Numbered from the stretch's first letter, positions 1 to 11,257 are shown. The stretch is 64,000 nucleotides of DNA from Hetaerina americana (GCA_022747635.1 JAKTNV010000001.1:44184946-44248945), one strand, 5' to 3'. The notes: generated by a model not told the origin, from the letters alone. Numbers and translations are program-made.

Positions 1-147
1 TTCCAACATTTCCAACGTCCGTGCCAATTCTCGTGGACGGATCCCCGTTACTCCGGTCGGGGCTCCACTGTGTTGCCTTTCCAGCCGCCTAGGCTTCTAA
101 GGCAGGGCGTCGTCTTCTGCGTTGTCACGGCGTTCTGGCGATCCCTG

Positions 148-3100
148 CTACTGAAGCCTGGGCCTCTTCTTCGCTGGGAGGGCATCTTGGCGATCCATGC
201 TCGCAATGGGGCGCTTATAGCGGTCCCACGTTGAAACCTGGATCTCTCCGAGGCGTCGGATGGTGGCGACGTCTGAATCCGCAGCCCTCTCGAAGAATCT
301 TCGAGACAGCTCCGGAAGAAGGACGTTCAGAGGTTCCATGTTCCCGTCCTGGTGCATCTCTACCACGCCGGCGTAGCGCCCGCATCCCAAGATGCACCGT
401 AGCGCAGAGTTCTGCACCACTTGGATGAGAGCGAGGGTAGACTTCGGCACTCCTGACCATACCGGCGCTGCGTACGTGATGACAGGCAACACGCACGCTC
501 GGTACAGTCGACGCTTCGTTTCCGAGCTCAGGACCCCCGGACGAATAATCGGCCGAAGCCGGTTAAGCGCCGCGAAGGCCTTCCCTCGGACACGTCGCGC
601 TTGGGCGTTCCAAAGGAGTTTCCGGTCCATCAGCACTCCGAGGTAGAGAACCTCGGATTCCCACGGAAGGGTGACTCCATTCACCGACAGCTCCTCTTCT
701 GTCGGCGCTCCTCTGCCGGTATGGAAGACGATTGCCTTCGTTTTCCCGGCATTGACTGCAAACCGCCAGCGACGATACCACGAAAGTAGCTCGTCGACGA
801 CGATCTGCAGCCTCTCCACGGCGAAAGATATTCGCCGGGAGCTGCACAGGAGCGCCGCGTCGTCCGCGTATAGTGACAGGACCTCGTGCCTCCCATGACT
901 CCTGGGAATGTCATGGGAGAAGATGTTGCATAATACTGGCCCGAGAACCGAACCCTGGGGGACACCAGCGGAGATCCGGTGCACCCCAGAGAACGAGTCA
1001 GACCAGGAAACGACGAAGGTCCTGTCTCTTAGGTAGGAGCGGATCACCTCGATGATCCACGTCGGGAAGTGGAGTCTCCGCATCTTCAACAGCAGTGCCT
1101 GGTGCCAGACGCGGTCAAACGCCTTGCTGACGTCGAAAAATGCGCCTGCCACCGACATCTTCCTGTTGAAGGCGTCCGTGATGAAGTCCGTGGTTCTCAC
1201 CAGCTGATGGACCGTGGAATGCCGCTCGCGGAAGCCGAACTGCTCATCCGGGAGGATGTCAGCCTCTCGGACGAAACCTACTATCGGCTCCAGCAGAAGT
1301 CTCTCGTACATCTTCCCGAATCCGTCGAGTAGAGAAATGGGCCGGAAGTCTCCGGGTCCCACCTCCGTCCTCGACGTCTTCGGGAGACATATGATCCTCG
1401 CTCTCTTCCAAGTGGTCGGGAAATAGGAAATCCTGACGCAGCCGTTGTAGATGCTGGTCAGGTACGCCACCGCTGCATTCGGAAGTTCCCGGATGACGAT
1501 ATTGGGTATATCGTCATTTCCCGGGGCTTTCCTCTTGCGTAAGCAGCGTATCGTGCCCAGAACGTCCTCCTTCCGGAACTGGGGAGCAGCCTTAGCATCT
1601 TCAGGGGCAGCATTCACCGCTTCCTCCGACACCGCGATCTCCTCCTCGATGGCCGCCGAATCCGCGTTCCCGGGGTTAGGACTGAAGGTGCCCTCGAGAT
1701 AGGTCGCAAGCATTTCTGCCTTCGCCCCGGGAGATGTCGCCACCTCATCACCGCAGAATACGATGGGGTCCAGTCGCTGGCTTCCTCGCAGCTTCCTGCA
1801 GATCTTCCAGATCTCTTCCATGTCCTCCGCGCCATCCTCCCGCAAGAGATCTTCCCGTAGGTGCGCCTCCCAGTTGTCCGAGCGGACTTCCTGGAGGGCG
1901 CAGCGGACTTCCCGGTCAAGCGCATGTAGCTGCTGCCGAAGGTCGTCGGTCCTGTACCGCTGCCAGCGCCTGCGGATGTTATTCCGGCGCGTGATGAGTC
2001 CGCGAACCGGGGGAGGAAGCGGCACACGCAAGTAGTACGAGCGCCTGTCCCTTCTAGGAATCGCAGCCTCAATGGCAGCGGTGATGGTAGCAGTGAGATG
2101 ACCGACCATTTGGTCTGCCATCTCCTCCGATGTTGGTGGAGTCAGTTCCCTCGGCAGCTTACCAGCGATGAGCCCTCGGAAGGTCTTCCAGTCCGCGGCA
2201 CGAAGGTCAAGTTGAGATCCGGCTGGAATCACTGGAACTCTGGTCCCCAGCAGCAGGATGGTCGGGTTATGATCCGACGACAGTTCAACACACGAGTGCA
2301 TACTGAGAGACGTCCGGACACCACGTGAGATTGCAATGTCAAGGACGTCTCCAAGCTGGTGCGTCGCCGTCGCCGGGCCAATCACCGTTAGTCCCTCGTC
2401 GTCTGCAAGCTCGCGGAGGGCTTGTCCTCTCGTGTTGAGAGACCTTGAATTCCAGGTGGGGTGCTTGGCGTTGAGGTCTCCCAGAATGATGGCCGGGCTG
2501 CCGTTTCCTAGTAGGTCCAGGATGAGATCCGGGTCCCAGGGCTTCCCTGGCGGGAAGTATAGGGAAGATATCCGGAGCCATCCTCCCCGCGTCCGGACGT
2601 CCACCGAGACAGCCTCCGCGTTCCGATGAGTGATCATTCGGCACGCTCGGTGTTCAATGTTATTCCGGGCGAGGATGGCCGCACCTCCTGATGTTCGACC
2701 ACCCTGGCGCTGAAGTTCCCGATCAGACCTGAAGATGGTCCAGCCGGGGAGTCTCCATGCGTCGGACGGACGGAGATGCGTCTCATTGATGGCTGCAACG
2801 GCAGCATTCTTGTCCTGGAGGAACGCCCGAACGCCTGCTGGCGTCGACGTTCCCCGGTCCTCTGCCGTACTCTCCTTCTCCATTGTCCCCGGAAGGACTT
2901 CCCCTTTGACTTTCGGGGCCGAGGTTGACAAGTCCTCGGTCCTCTCTGTGCTCGGGGGAGGGGAAGAGATCTGGTACCGGGCGTTTGTCGCCGTGTCTAT
3001 CTCCATTTGGTCCTGAGAAGGGCCTTTTAAGATCGTGGCGAAGGATTTTCCCCCCTCCACTTTCTTCGCTGCAGCCCTTGCCGGCACAGGTTTCTTCGCC

Positions 3101-3648
3101 GGCTTCCCAGCAGCCGGAGCAACCTTTCTTTTCGCGTCGCCGTTTTCCTTGTGGCGGCGGAAGGCCTCCATCACCACAGGACAGCGTCGAGCAACAGCAG
3201 CGTGGTCACCTCCGCAGTTTGCGCAGATGGCTGCGTCAGTCCTCCCCCTGGAGCACTCCTCCACTCGATGGGCTCCAGCACACCGAAGGCACCTGGTGGC
3301 GCAGCGACATGCAAGGGAAATGTGCCCGAAGCGCATGCAGTTATTGCACTGCAACGGGCCACCTCCCCCACGGCACTGTTCCACCGTGACGAAGCAGTAG
3401 TGCAGCTTTCGGATGTCCCTTGGCTGCACTGCTCTCGGCGTCCTCACGACATTCGCCACGAGGCGATCAATGGGGACCGGTTTCCCAGCCTCCATGACCG
3501 TCAGGCGACGAAGGCTTCTGACGACGTAGCCAAGTGACTGAAGGGCCGCAGTCACCTTGTCATCGCTGACCCACCGAGATACGCCCTTGATGAAAAGCTT
3601 CACCCCGGGAATTCTCTCGATGGGCTGACTGTGGTATTGGATCCTCAA
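148..3648 (-). CDS. LINE ORF1 C-terminus fused to ORF2 (zinc knuckles, APE endonuclease, reverse transcriptase)
   Basis: An open frame of 1166 codons. The first codon of the open stretch is TTG, so 3648 is not a true start; it is where the frame opens after a break with the upstream ORF1 half. Residues 1-95 resemble the PRE_C2HC region of Jockey ORF1. Three gag-type zinc knuckles follow: C101-C104-H109-C114, C120-C123-H127-C132 and C142-C145-H149-C156. Endonuclease motifs are INET (E289), SLYFPP (Y364), GDLNAKHP (D391, N393) and SSDHNP (D459, H460). RT motifs are APGNDDIPN (708-716), FFDVSKAFDRVW (D839), AGVPQGSVLGP (about 894-904) and LYADD (D929, D930), and a normal-looking thumb and C-terminus end at 1166. 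The first endonuclease strand with its usual WNANG motif is absent; ORF1 runs directly into the endonuclease near residue 270. I infer an in-frame deletion that removed the ORF1 stop and ORF2 start. The RT is otherwise uninterrupted. Confidence 0.88.
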   Translation of the reverse strand: MRIQYHSQPIERIPGVKLFIKGVSRWVSDDKVTAALQSLGYVVRSLRRLTVMEAGKPVPIDRLVANVVRTPRAVQPRDIRKLHYCFVTVEQCRGGGGPLQCNNCMRFGHISLACRCATRCLRCAGAHRVEECSRGRTDAAICANCGGDHAAVARRCPVVMEAFRRHKENGDAKRKVAPAAGKPAKKPVPARAAAKKVEGGKSFATILKGPSQDQMEIDTATNARYQISSPPPSTERTEDLSTSAPKVKGEVLPGTMEKESTAEDRGTSTPAGVRAFLQDKNAAVAAINETHLRPSDAWRLPGWTIFRSDRELQRQGGRTSGGAAILARNNIEHRACRMITHRNAEAVSVDVRTRGGWLRISSLYFPPGKPWDPDLILDLLGNGSPAIILGDLNAKHPTWNSRSLNTRGQALRELADDEGLTVIGPATATHQLGDVLDIAISRGVRTSLSMHSCVELSSDHNPTILLLGTRVPVIPAGSQLDLRAADWKTFRGLIAGKLPRELTPPTSEEMADQMVGHLTATITAAIEAAIPRRDRRSYYLRVPLPPPVRGLITRRNNIRRRWQRYRTDDLRQQLHALDREVRCALQEVRSDNWEAHLREDLLREDGAEDMEEIWKICRKLRGSQRLDPIVFCGDEVATSPGAKAEMLATYLEGTFSPNPGNADSAAIEEEIAVSEEAVNAAPEDAKAAPQFRKEDVLGTIRCLRKRKAPGNDDIPNIVIRELPNAAVAYLTSIYNGCVRISYFPTTWKRARIICLPKTSRTEVGPGDFRPISLLDGFGKMYERLLLEPIVGFVREADILPDEQFGFRERHSTVHQLVRTTDFITDAFNRKMSVAGAFFDVSKAFDRVWHQALLLKMRRLHFPTWIIEVIRSYLRDRTFVVSWSDSFSGVHRISAGVPQGSVLGPVLCNIFSHDIPRSHGRHEVLSLYADDAALLCSSRRISFAVERLQIVVDELLSWYRRWRFAVNAGKTKAIVFHTGRGAPTEEELSVNGVTLPWESEVLYLGVLMDRKLLWNAQARRVRGKAFAALNRLRPIIRPGVLSSETKRRLYRACVLPVITYAAPVWSGVPKSTLALIQVVQNSALRCILGCGRYAGVVEMHQDGNMEPLNVLLPELSRRFFERAADSDVATIRRLGEIQVSTWDRYKRPIASMDRQDALPAKKRPRLQ

Positions 3649-4403
3649 GGAATCCAGTACCGCAGTCGCCTTTCGGTGACATCAATGGTCTCGGTGACGA
3701 GTCGGATGGAAGATCGCCTGACCTCCAATCCAAACTCGTCCCCGAGTTCCTTTTCCAGTCGCTCGATGAGCCCCTGGACGTCCGTGACGCCATACAGCAC
3801 AATGGGAGGCGTCTTCCTTTTTGTCACCGTTGGTGCTCCTTCGGTGGCAGCAGGCCTCGGGATGGCGTCGTCCGTAGGGGTTGACGTCTTCTTCTTCTTT
3901 TTCTTTGAGCCGACGACGGTAAAACCGTCGCCCGACTCGTCGCCCGAGTCCAGGGCTCGGGCAGCTCCCTCCTCATCACCTGGGAGCGCCGAAGACGAAG
4001 TTGGTTGCGAGGAAACCGGCAGCACCGTTTTTCTCGCTTCCTTCTTCCTCTTGGCGGTCTTGCGACCTTGCTGGTCGTCAACTCCAGTTTGGTCCTGAAA
4101 AGGGCCGCTGGAGCTATCCTGTGTCACCGTTGGTGCTGGATCTGTTTTTGTGGCAGGTACGTTGCCAGCGGTCTCCTTTGGTTTCGCCGTCCACGGGATC
4201 GGGGAAGCCGACGCTGGCGCCGACTCCCCTCTCCCGAACACACGACGAAGGTCCTCAGGAGACACAATTCCAGACGACGACGTCCTGTCGCCAGTTGATG
4301 CTGTACGGCGATGCCCCTTCGTCCTCTCCTGAGGCAACGCGAGCGCTGAGTCGGCCTTAACTGCACGAGGCATAGCGGGCTCTCTCTTACGTCCTTGCGC
4401 CAC
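3645..4403 (-). pseudogene. LINE ORF1 N-terminal half (gag-like), frame broken
   Basis: A 252-codon frame starting with ATG at 4403. It is rich in Lys, Arg, Ser, Thr and Pro, and has a run of six lysines near the middle, as expected of the basic, disordered N-terminal part of Jockey-type ORF1 nucleic-acid-binding proteins. It ends in TGA at 3645-3647, just where the PRE_C2HC and zinc-knuckle region begins in another frame at 3648. In intact relatives these are one protein, so a small indel near 3650-3670 has split ORF1. The protein would coat element RNA in a ribonucleoprotein particle. The assignment comes mainly from position and composition, because this part of ORF1 is poorly conserved. 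Confidence 0.7.
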
Positions 4404-4516
4404 TAAATCCGTTTTTTACGCAAAATTTAATACAAGTTCGTTGTTGCAAATTTAAATCCATTTCTGCAATTGTAAAAAATCGCCAACACACACAGAGATA
4501 GATGTACTCTTGGCTA

Positions 4517-4670
4517 CGTAACTTTTGCAAATGTCAAGTTATGACACTAAGATTTAAAGGGAATATCAACAACAGATGTACCAATTTAACAAAAAAAACA
4601 GAACTCAAATCGGAACGATGGGAGCGCCACACGGTGGTTATTCCGGGAACTTTTTGATCAAGGTAGTATA
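4517..4670 (+). mobile_element. Mariner-like 3' tail fragment (second copy at 52166-52319)
   Basis: These 154 bases match 52166-52319 with one visible mismatch (G against A within the CACRRTGG stretch). In the 52-kb copy the segment encodes the C-terminal end of a mariner transposase and runs to the element's presumed terminus, ending GATCAAGGTAGTATA. Here only this tail remains, directly beside the 5' end of the Jockey-type LINE. No transposase core is present. Confidence 0.75.
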
Positions 4671-4724
4671 TCTCCAAATGTATGATTAAGTTGAGTAAAT
4701 TCCTCTCGGGTCCTCCACCGGGTT

Positions 4725-4796
4725 ATGTCGTCCATCTCGGCCTAGATTTAGGCCGAGATGGACGACATTCGCGATGGACGTCCATCTCGGCCTAGG
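4725..4796. repeat. Perfect 20-bp hairpin plus a third copy of the arm
   Basis: Arms 4725-4744 and 4749-4768 are perfect reverse complements around the 4-base loop GATT. The arm core GTCCATCTCGGCCTA recurs in direct orientation at about 4780-4795, inside a small palindrome around GATGGACGTCCATC. One arm therefore has two alternative pairing partners. The sequence is more GC-rich than its surroundings. Confidence 0.9.
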
Positions 4797-5480
4797 AATT
4801 AACGAAGCTGATACGCCGGGAAAATACCAAATCTTTTATGATTAAGTTGGTTTACAATTTAACTCTTTACAAAATGATGTGGTAATGTAAATAAGAAAAG
4901 AATAGTTCCAATAGTTTTAATATTTTTAGGATCCATGTTAAATTTTGCTGGTTCTTCCCATATTTCTTTCATATTTCGAGCTTGGTAGGTCTAAAAACTG
5001 TTCTCTTAAAAATCTCCAAAATTCTCTAAAAAAATGATTGCCTGCCGCGCGAACGTTCATGTTATGTGTTTTGGGAAGTTCTAATTTTCATTCCCTCTAA
5101 ATTAAATTTTTAAAAAAATTTCATCCAGTTGTAAAATTGCGCTAATGAAAATATGGCGTGATTTACGTTAGATCCATTTTAAATCCGTTTCTGCTGAAAC
5201 TCGCTCAAAAATCGTTGATGAGATCCCTCCCCTGTACGTGATGAAAGTATGGGTGAGTTGTCTTTCTCAAAATTGTACGAATGGTGTTCACGATGGCTCG
5301 AGCATAGTGACCCCTGGACAGCGCGTGCTGAAATCTAACTTTTCTCGCCCACTCAGCATCGATCGAACCGGCCCTATTCAAATTGCCTGGAGCATAATCG
5401 CCTCCGCGACGCCCGTAATTGCGACCGGCGCCAACTCGTCTGGCGTCATGTGGACTGCTCCCTCCCGGCAGAGTGCACTG
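4797..5480. other. Non-coding, no gene recognised
   Basis: AT-rich sequence. A slightly GC-richer patch at 5230-5450 is open on the plus strand for 88 codons (5238-5504) but shows no recognisable domain. I see no splice-site arrangement to support it as an exon. Confidence 0.5.
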
Positions 5481-5880
5481 CTTTTTTTTCTCCTTCCTTT
5501 TTAAAATTGGGAGGCACTCGAAAAATAATCAAGAGCACACGCACACACATGCCCATCCCCCTCACATGCGAAGTGGCCCTCCGTTTTTCCCTCCTTCTCG
5601 TGCCTCCCCAGTTAACTGGCGGTAGCTCCCCAAGCCTCACACCCCCCTCCTTCGTGCTCCCTCCCTCTAACTCTCCCTCGGAGATATACTACGTTTTACG
5701 TGTGCCCGCTGGCGATGTTTCCATTTCAAAAACCCCTTCCGCGCTCCTTTCACAACCCTCGTCGAAAAAGTTTAAACACCCTCGTTCATGCGCCTCGAGA
5801 GTCGAAATATTTTTTTAAACCCCTTTTACCCATCCCTTACTTTTTTTCTCTGCTACTTCTAGCTCCTAAACTTTTTCATC
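5481..5880. other. Pyrimidine-rich island
   Basis: The plus strand is strongly C+T rich. Overlapping open frames occur on both strands, but their products are low-complexity Pro, Ser and Leu and are best explained by composition. Confidence 0.55.
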
Positions 5881-7059
5881 TGCTATGTTAGCGATCCTCG
5901 CCACCGCTACTCACCCGCCTCCCACACCACACCTCGTCCATCGACCAGCCGGAAAGACCTGAGATTCGTGAGATCTGGCAGAAGATTCCGCGAATGCATG
6001 AAAACATTTTCACAGTCATTTCCTTTCGACGCTTTTCCTCACAAATGTGACGTTGATGAATGATCTTCGCCGAGAGTTCCGCTCTTTTCAAAGTTATACC
6101 CCGGAAATTTCTTATTTTCGCTCTCACGATATTGCCGTGAAATCGAAGGCATGACCCAAGGCCTAACCCCTCTCAGACTTCGACCTGGAATATCGTCCAG
6201 AAAAAAAGACTTTACCTGGGTGTTAGAACACATTTTCAAATCGGAATTTAAGAACTGGTATGGCACCCTCAGCCATCAGTAGCATATCAGTTGAACCAGC
6301 GTTAGACGCAATTTTAACAAGGTGAAGTGCAGTCGGAGGGCAAAAAGGTCCCTCGGCGTAACAAGATAAAGCTGTTTGCATGAATGAGGTACGAAGAAAC
6401 CTTTAACAAAAACAGAAAATGATGCTGTCTTGGGGCGGACGAGAGGGGAAACACGATAAAGCACTTGGACGGACGCAAGGGATAATATTTGGATTGATTT
6501 TCAACCAATAAAATTACTTTTGAAAATCAGATACCTACATTATGCGAATGGATATTTGTAATAATCATTTTATGATTGTTCCTAACAATACATCCTATTG
6601 CTAAAGCAAAGAATTATGAACCTATTATTGAACTTATGAACTGAGTATGTGTCTGGCATCTCTCATTTTCATATGTTCCAATGAGTTGGATTCTGATGGT
6701 CATAAATACACTGTCCTCTAATACAACTTTTCGAAGAGCTTGTGTATTCATAAATCATTTCTTTATTCTATTAAATTATATTATTTTATAAAAACATTAT
6801 TATAACTTCATTAGTAATTTGTGTTAAAACTTACAGATTACTGGCATTATCTTTGGTGTGTATTTTTCGGGGGTGCACTTTTCAGAAATGATACTTTCTC
6901 GGGAATAAATTTCTTAATCTTCTCCTATCATCGCTAGGCTCCTATCATTCATTAATTTGATTTCTAGGCTGTACAGTTTATAGGTAAATAACCTTCCCTT
7001 CATTCCCTAGAAATAGATTTAAACTACTCTTTTCCCTTCTGTTGTTGGAAGCTGATATC
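5881..7059. other. AT-rich non-coding
   Basis: Only short frames without recognisable domains. No repeat or RNA gene identified. Confidence 0.5.
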
Positions 7060-7470
7060 CTAGTTACAATTGATCCGAAATAAAAACACATTCATTCCAC
7101 TACGTCCAACCATTTCTCACTTGGTTCCACTCTTGATGCTGCCGTCCCATCTCCGTCTTGGCGCAGTCAGTCCGGACTCACTCGAACAACCAGCGTCGCT
7201 CTGTCTGCCATTAAATCGGACTACTCACGCAACGGGTTTTTACCACCCCCTTGCGTGTTTATCGCCGCTCGAGTGCAGCCGGTATGGGGCTGCGATAAGG
7301 TGGCTGCAGCGGATGGTATAGTTTTATGTGGCGCCTCCTGAACGGTGGCGTGGACTACGTATGTCTGTGAAGCACTGACGGGGGGTGTTTTCAACTCCCC
7401 GACACTCTAGGTTCTCTGTTGCGGAAGTTTTCCACCCTCTAATTTCAAGAAGCACGGCGTCCATTGTTGT
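7060..7470. other. GC-richer island, unclassified
   Basis: This stretch is clearly GC-richer than the kilobases on either side. It contains a small hairpin (GCAGCC ... GGCTGC, about 7273-7293) and a short C-rich and G-rich pair around 7380-7405. It could be a decayed repeat or a conserved non-coding element. No family was recognised. Confidence 0.35.
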
Positions 7471-10400
7471 CAAATTTCGCACACAAGGTACTTTGTCTTG
7501 AAAAGCAGATCAAGGCAATTTCTCTTACCACCGATCTCTCTAGCATGTTTTTTTAATTGCCATTCAGTGAATTTTAATAAAGCTTGTTTCGAGTATCTAT
7601 CGCGGAAGTGGTGTTTTTGTTGACACACGCGCATTTTTTGACATTCAATGAATTGGCTGTTTATATAAAGCTATTGTGATGACCTCTAATTATTTTTCAC
7701 ATGCTTCACACATTTTTAATGTCCTCTTGGTTATTCTTTCGCAACGTGATCCATAGAATTCATATGAATTCTATTGGTAACTCAATTTCATTGAGAATAT
7801 ATAGACCCTACTCCCTCTCTGCCGTAGGACAGCATGACTTTTCGGGAGGTTTTTTGTAGTTTTCTATAATAATTAAAAAGTAACGATAATGGGCCAACCC
7901 TACCAAGAATAGAGGGTTGGATTAAGTTAAATTTTCAATAGATGAAGACAAGCTTTTCCCCTAACTGCGCAGAGTTCTTTCTTTTTCAGGAAGAAAACCA
8001 TACCGGATACTATTTCATTCAAGTAAATATAAATTGGTATTAAAATTAAGGGACTAAGGGTCATATTATGCTGTTACTTGTGTTTTTGTGCATTTATTAG
8101 GAGAATTCTTACGAATGCTTATTGACCAGTTGATATAGATAGGATTACTTCGATTCTAACGACCGAAGGGCTATGTAGGGTCCAAAGTGGTGAACTGCTC
8201 AGTTTATTTTTTTTTCCAAGCGTGATAATTTACCCTCCATTATGGCTCTCTTGTTCCAAAATCCACTTTCTCAATAAGCCTGACCGTTTACCGTAAACGA
8301 AAGTTTGCTTAAAATAAATACCTTGTCGCTGAAATCAATTTCTAATTGTAAGAAGCATGTAATTCGTGAAAATATACATCGTATTTTAATTCATAATATC
8401 TTCGAATATGCCCCTGATCTACATAGGAGAGTAAAAAGGTATTATACCTATGTATATTTCAAATTTAGATTTTTTATTGAATATATATTAGATTTGGGTT
8501 AATTACATTTGAATATGGAAGCGTTTCAAATTATTTAGGCTGGAATGTACGTACGTCTTTGCAGATTTTTGGTTTAGCTGCAGGAAATGAAAGGCATTTT
8601 AGTTTTGGGTAATGACCCGCATTTCTTCCCTTTCCTCTCTATATATTTTCAACAAATTTACGGCCTGCGGATTACCAAGGAAATTCGGGGAAGCTCCGAT
8701 GGATGTAAAACTCACTTTCCCTCTTCCATACCAGTGGAATACGAAACGAGGCTTTTACTCTAATTTCAGATGGCACGCGACTCGAGCGGCGTGGATCCGC
8801 AATGGTTAAAGCGAAGTGGGGTGAGGCATGCAAATCTTGAATGTACGGCATCGTTGCGCTTAAAAATTTATCTCAGTATTTAGGGCTAATAATTCTTACC
8901 TAATTATGGAATTTTAACGCGTAAGAAATGATGGGTTTCCCCAAAATTGGGCCGATACTGTTTCCACGTTGAGTATTCTCCGTTAAAGATCTAAGTTTAT
9001 AGGAGGCATTTCTCGGAGATACAAGTATTTCCTGATTAAATAGTTATTTACTCGGACAAAAAGTTTGACTCTTTTAATGCTTGGGAAGATTAAATATTAT
9101 TGCTACTCTTTTTTTCTAAAATATCTTCATCATCAATCCTTTCTCGCACCTAGGAAGGAATATACGTATGTGGGCTCGACAAATTATGCGTGCATAACAA
9201 ATTAGATTGCAAATGATTTGATGGCGCAAATCTGGAGAGGTCGACGATTTTCAAATACATTCCTGCCTGCGGGTGTTGGCGGATAATGGATTAGAAAACT
9301 GGATGGAATCCGAGGAAGTTGCACCAAAATTACGCAGGAAGACCGGCAAATAACGCGGTGTGCCCTAGTTAACTAGCGACTCGCTCACGTTTTCGGGCTG
9401 ATAAACGAAAAGTACCTCTCAAAATACCCGGAGAGTTAGTGCTGTCGAGAGAGACTTAACACTTTTAAAGCTCTGGATTTTAAATTCCAGTCTGCAAGTC
9501 TAATAAACCCCTCGCATTATGGGTATTTGTACTTTCCAAAAATTATCCACTCTCTATCATTTGGAAAAAATTTCAAGAGAATAGATTTAATCGTCTTCAA
9601 AGATATATCAGAGCACCTAATTCCATTTAGAAGTTTCATTTGATATTTCAAATTAATAATCTAATGAATATTAAGGACAATGAAAATTAAATATTAAAGT
9701 TATTGGTGTCCATTCCTAGTGTAAGTGGGTTTGCATTGCATTTTTCAATCTTTTCAATTCAAATTTCATAATTTTCATTCGATAGATGTCTTATTTCACC
9801 TGTTTTTTTTCAAGGATTACGTGGCGGTGGAGAAGGCGTTATTATTCTAAAACATTTTCACTTGATGCATGTTAATAATAGTGGACGTATTTATTTGTGC
9901 CAGAATGTTTTTGTTATCAACGAATTTGAGGTTATAACCCGTTGACTAGGGATTAGCAGGTTGAATAAATCAACTCACTATTTGCTAAAACGATACACTT
10001 ATCACGGATTGCCTCGTACCAACTCTTATTCAGTAAACGTATCAGGGATGGAATGCGCTACCAATGCAGCCATTTTTCATCTCAAAATTGGAGAAAAAAG
10101 CGTCTGCAAAAGGATTATGTATTGGATTGGCTCAGCAATGAATCTTTCATTGCAATGCTTTCTAAAGATCTGGTAATAAACTAGTACTGATCAAGTATTT
10201 TGAATTTTGCTATTGTTAGAATGGCGTTGCTCAAAACGAATCTCAATGATTTAAATAGGAAAATAGAATTTTTTGACGTGGGATTGACTCGGAAAATGGG
10301 ATTTTACATGGAAATCAGCTAAAACTCAGATGCCTGACGCCACATAATAAGAGCTAACAATGGTTATTATGTTCATGGCCAGTAGCCTTGCTAAAGTAAC

Positions 10401-10893
10401 AATGCTCAAAGATTCCGAACATTTTTAATGTTAATTCAGTAGCAATCTAATGCTTGAAATGTGTCCTTTTCTCCTGATAAATGAAGGACATTTTCCTATC
10501 CCATTGTCAAGTTATCTGAAGTAATCTCCCTACTGTAAGCCATGAACAAAATCGCAGTGATCAAATTCAGCCGGTCAAAATGTGAGGGTAGCTCACGTCG
10601 TACCGAGCACTACAGGGGTGAAATTTACCCATATGAGTTACCATTTCACTTTCCCTGTGCTGCCTGTCGTTTATCATGAAGATCTGGTACAAAACACTAA
10701 AAATCACCCGCTGTACTATACCACGACGCCCTTGAACCATATATTTAAAAAAAATTAATACATATAGTATATACGAAAATACCCTTTGTTGTAACATACA
10801 CAATTCTATAAATAGAGTATTCTAATATACAGTAATTTTTTTAGCTAATATATAGCTCAGGAGTTCAGTTCATTTGTTTACAAATATATAGAG
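7471..10893. other. AT-rich non-coding
   Basis: No recognisable gene. An 11-bp-arm palindrome sits at 7753-7774 (ATAGAATTCAT and its complement). A 78-codon minus frame at 10567-10803 has no recognisable domain. Confidence 0.5.
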
Positions 10894-11149
10894 AAATGGA
10901 TGCAAGGCGTATTGATTGGCCGTGAGATATTGAAGACTAAGGTGGAGGGGAGAATGTTATGCAAACGAGGAAGAAGCAGGAATACGATAACGAAGTTTTA
11001 AGTAATGAAGGGGGGAAGGAAGTATACAGAGATGAAGAGAGGCTTGCTTTAGAGTAGGATGTAGGGTTTTATTTTGATAGGAGAGACGAGGGAATTATTC
11101 GGTAGTTTGTGCCCATCCAAAACCTACCTTAACCAGTAGATCACTTATA
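10894..11149 (+). mobile_element. RTE-like LINE 3' end, 5'-truncated copy
   Basis: Diverged match to the last part of the RTE-like copies at 26.28-26.53 kb and 55.65-55.91 kb. The AAATGGATG ... ATATTGAAGACTAAGG segment corresponds to the coding 3' end, and CCATCCAAAACCTACCTTAACC to the shared 3' UTR. Frames are broken. It is followed within about 45 bases by a (TA)n tract, as are its relatives. Confidence 0.8.
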
Positions 11150-11187
11150 ATACATTTATAAACATATACATATGTATACATATATGT

Positions 11188-11191
<4 letters not shown>

Positions 11192-11256
<65 letters not shown>
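11192..11256. repeat. (TA)n microsatellite
   Basis: About 65 bases of uninterrupted TA repeats, preceded by imperfect ATACATATGTATA units. Confidence 0.97.

Positions 11257-11257
<1 letters not shown>

Larger units (their letters stand above)
1..4516 (-). mobile_element. Jockey-type LINE, nearly complete, minus strand
   Basis: This non-LTR retrotransposon reads right to left. The ORF1 N-terminal half lies at 3645-4403. A frame break follows, then one long frame at 148-3648 carrying zinc knuckles, endonuclease and reverse transcriptase. Positions 1-147 would be the start of its 3' UTR, which leaves the window, so no poly(A) or tail is visible. The right boundary is placed at 4516 because a sequence shared with a mariner tail at 52 kb starts at 4517. 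The 113 bases upstream of the first ATG would be the 5' UTR. The coding part is much more GC-rich than the flanks, consistent with a fairly recent insertion. Clade assignment to Jockey or its close relatives rests on the ORF1 zinc-knuckle layout and the APE-type endonuclease; a tree would be needed to name the family. Confidence 0.88.

Noticed and set aside
2925..3389. Plus-strand frames inside the Jockey-type LINE (also 56288-56557 and 57990-58280 inside the Penelope-like element)
   Set aside because: They lie antisense to frames with clear RT, endonuclease or zinc-knuckle motifs and are shadows of them.
5238..5504. An 88-codon plus frame in a GC-richer patch as a conserved exon
   Set aside because: No recognisable protein family on either strand and no convincing splice signals tied to a neighbouring exon.
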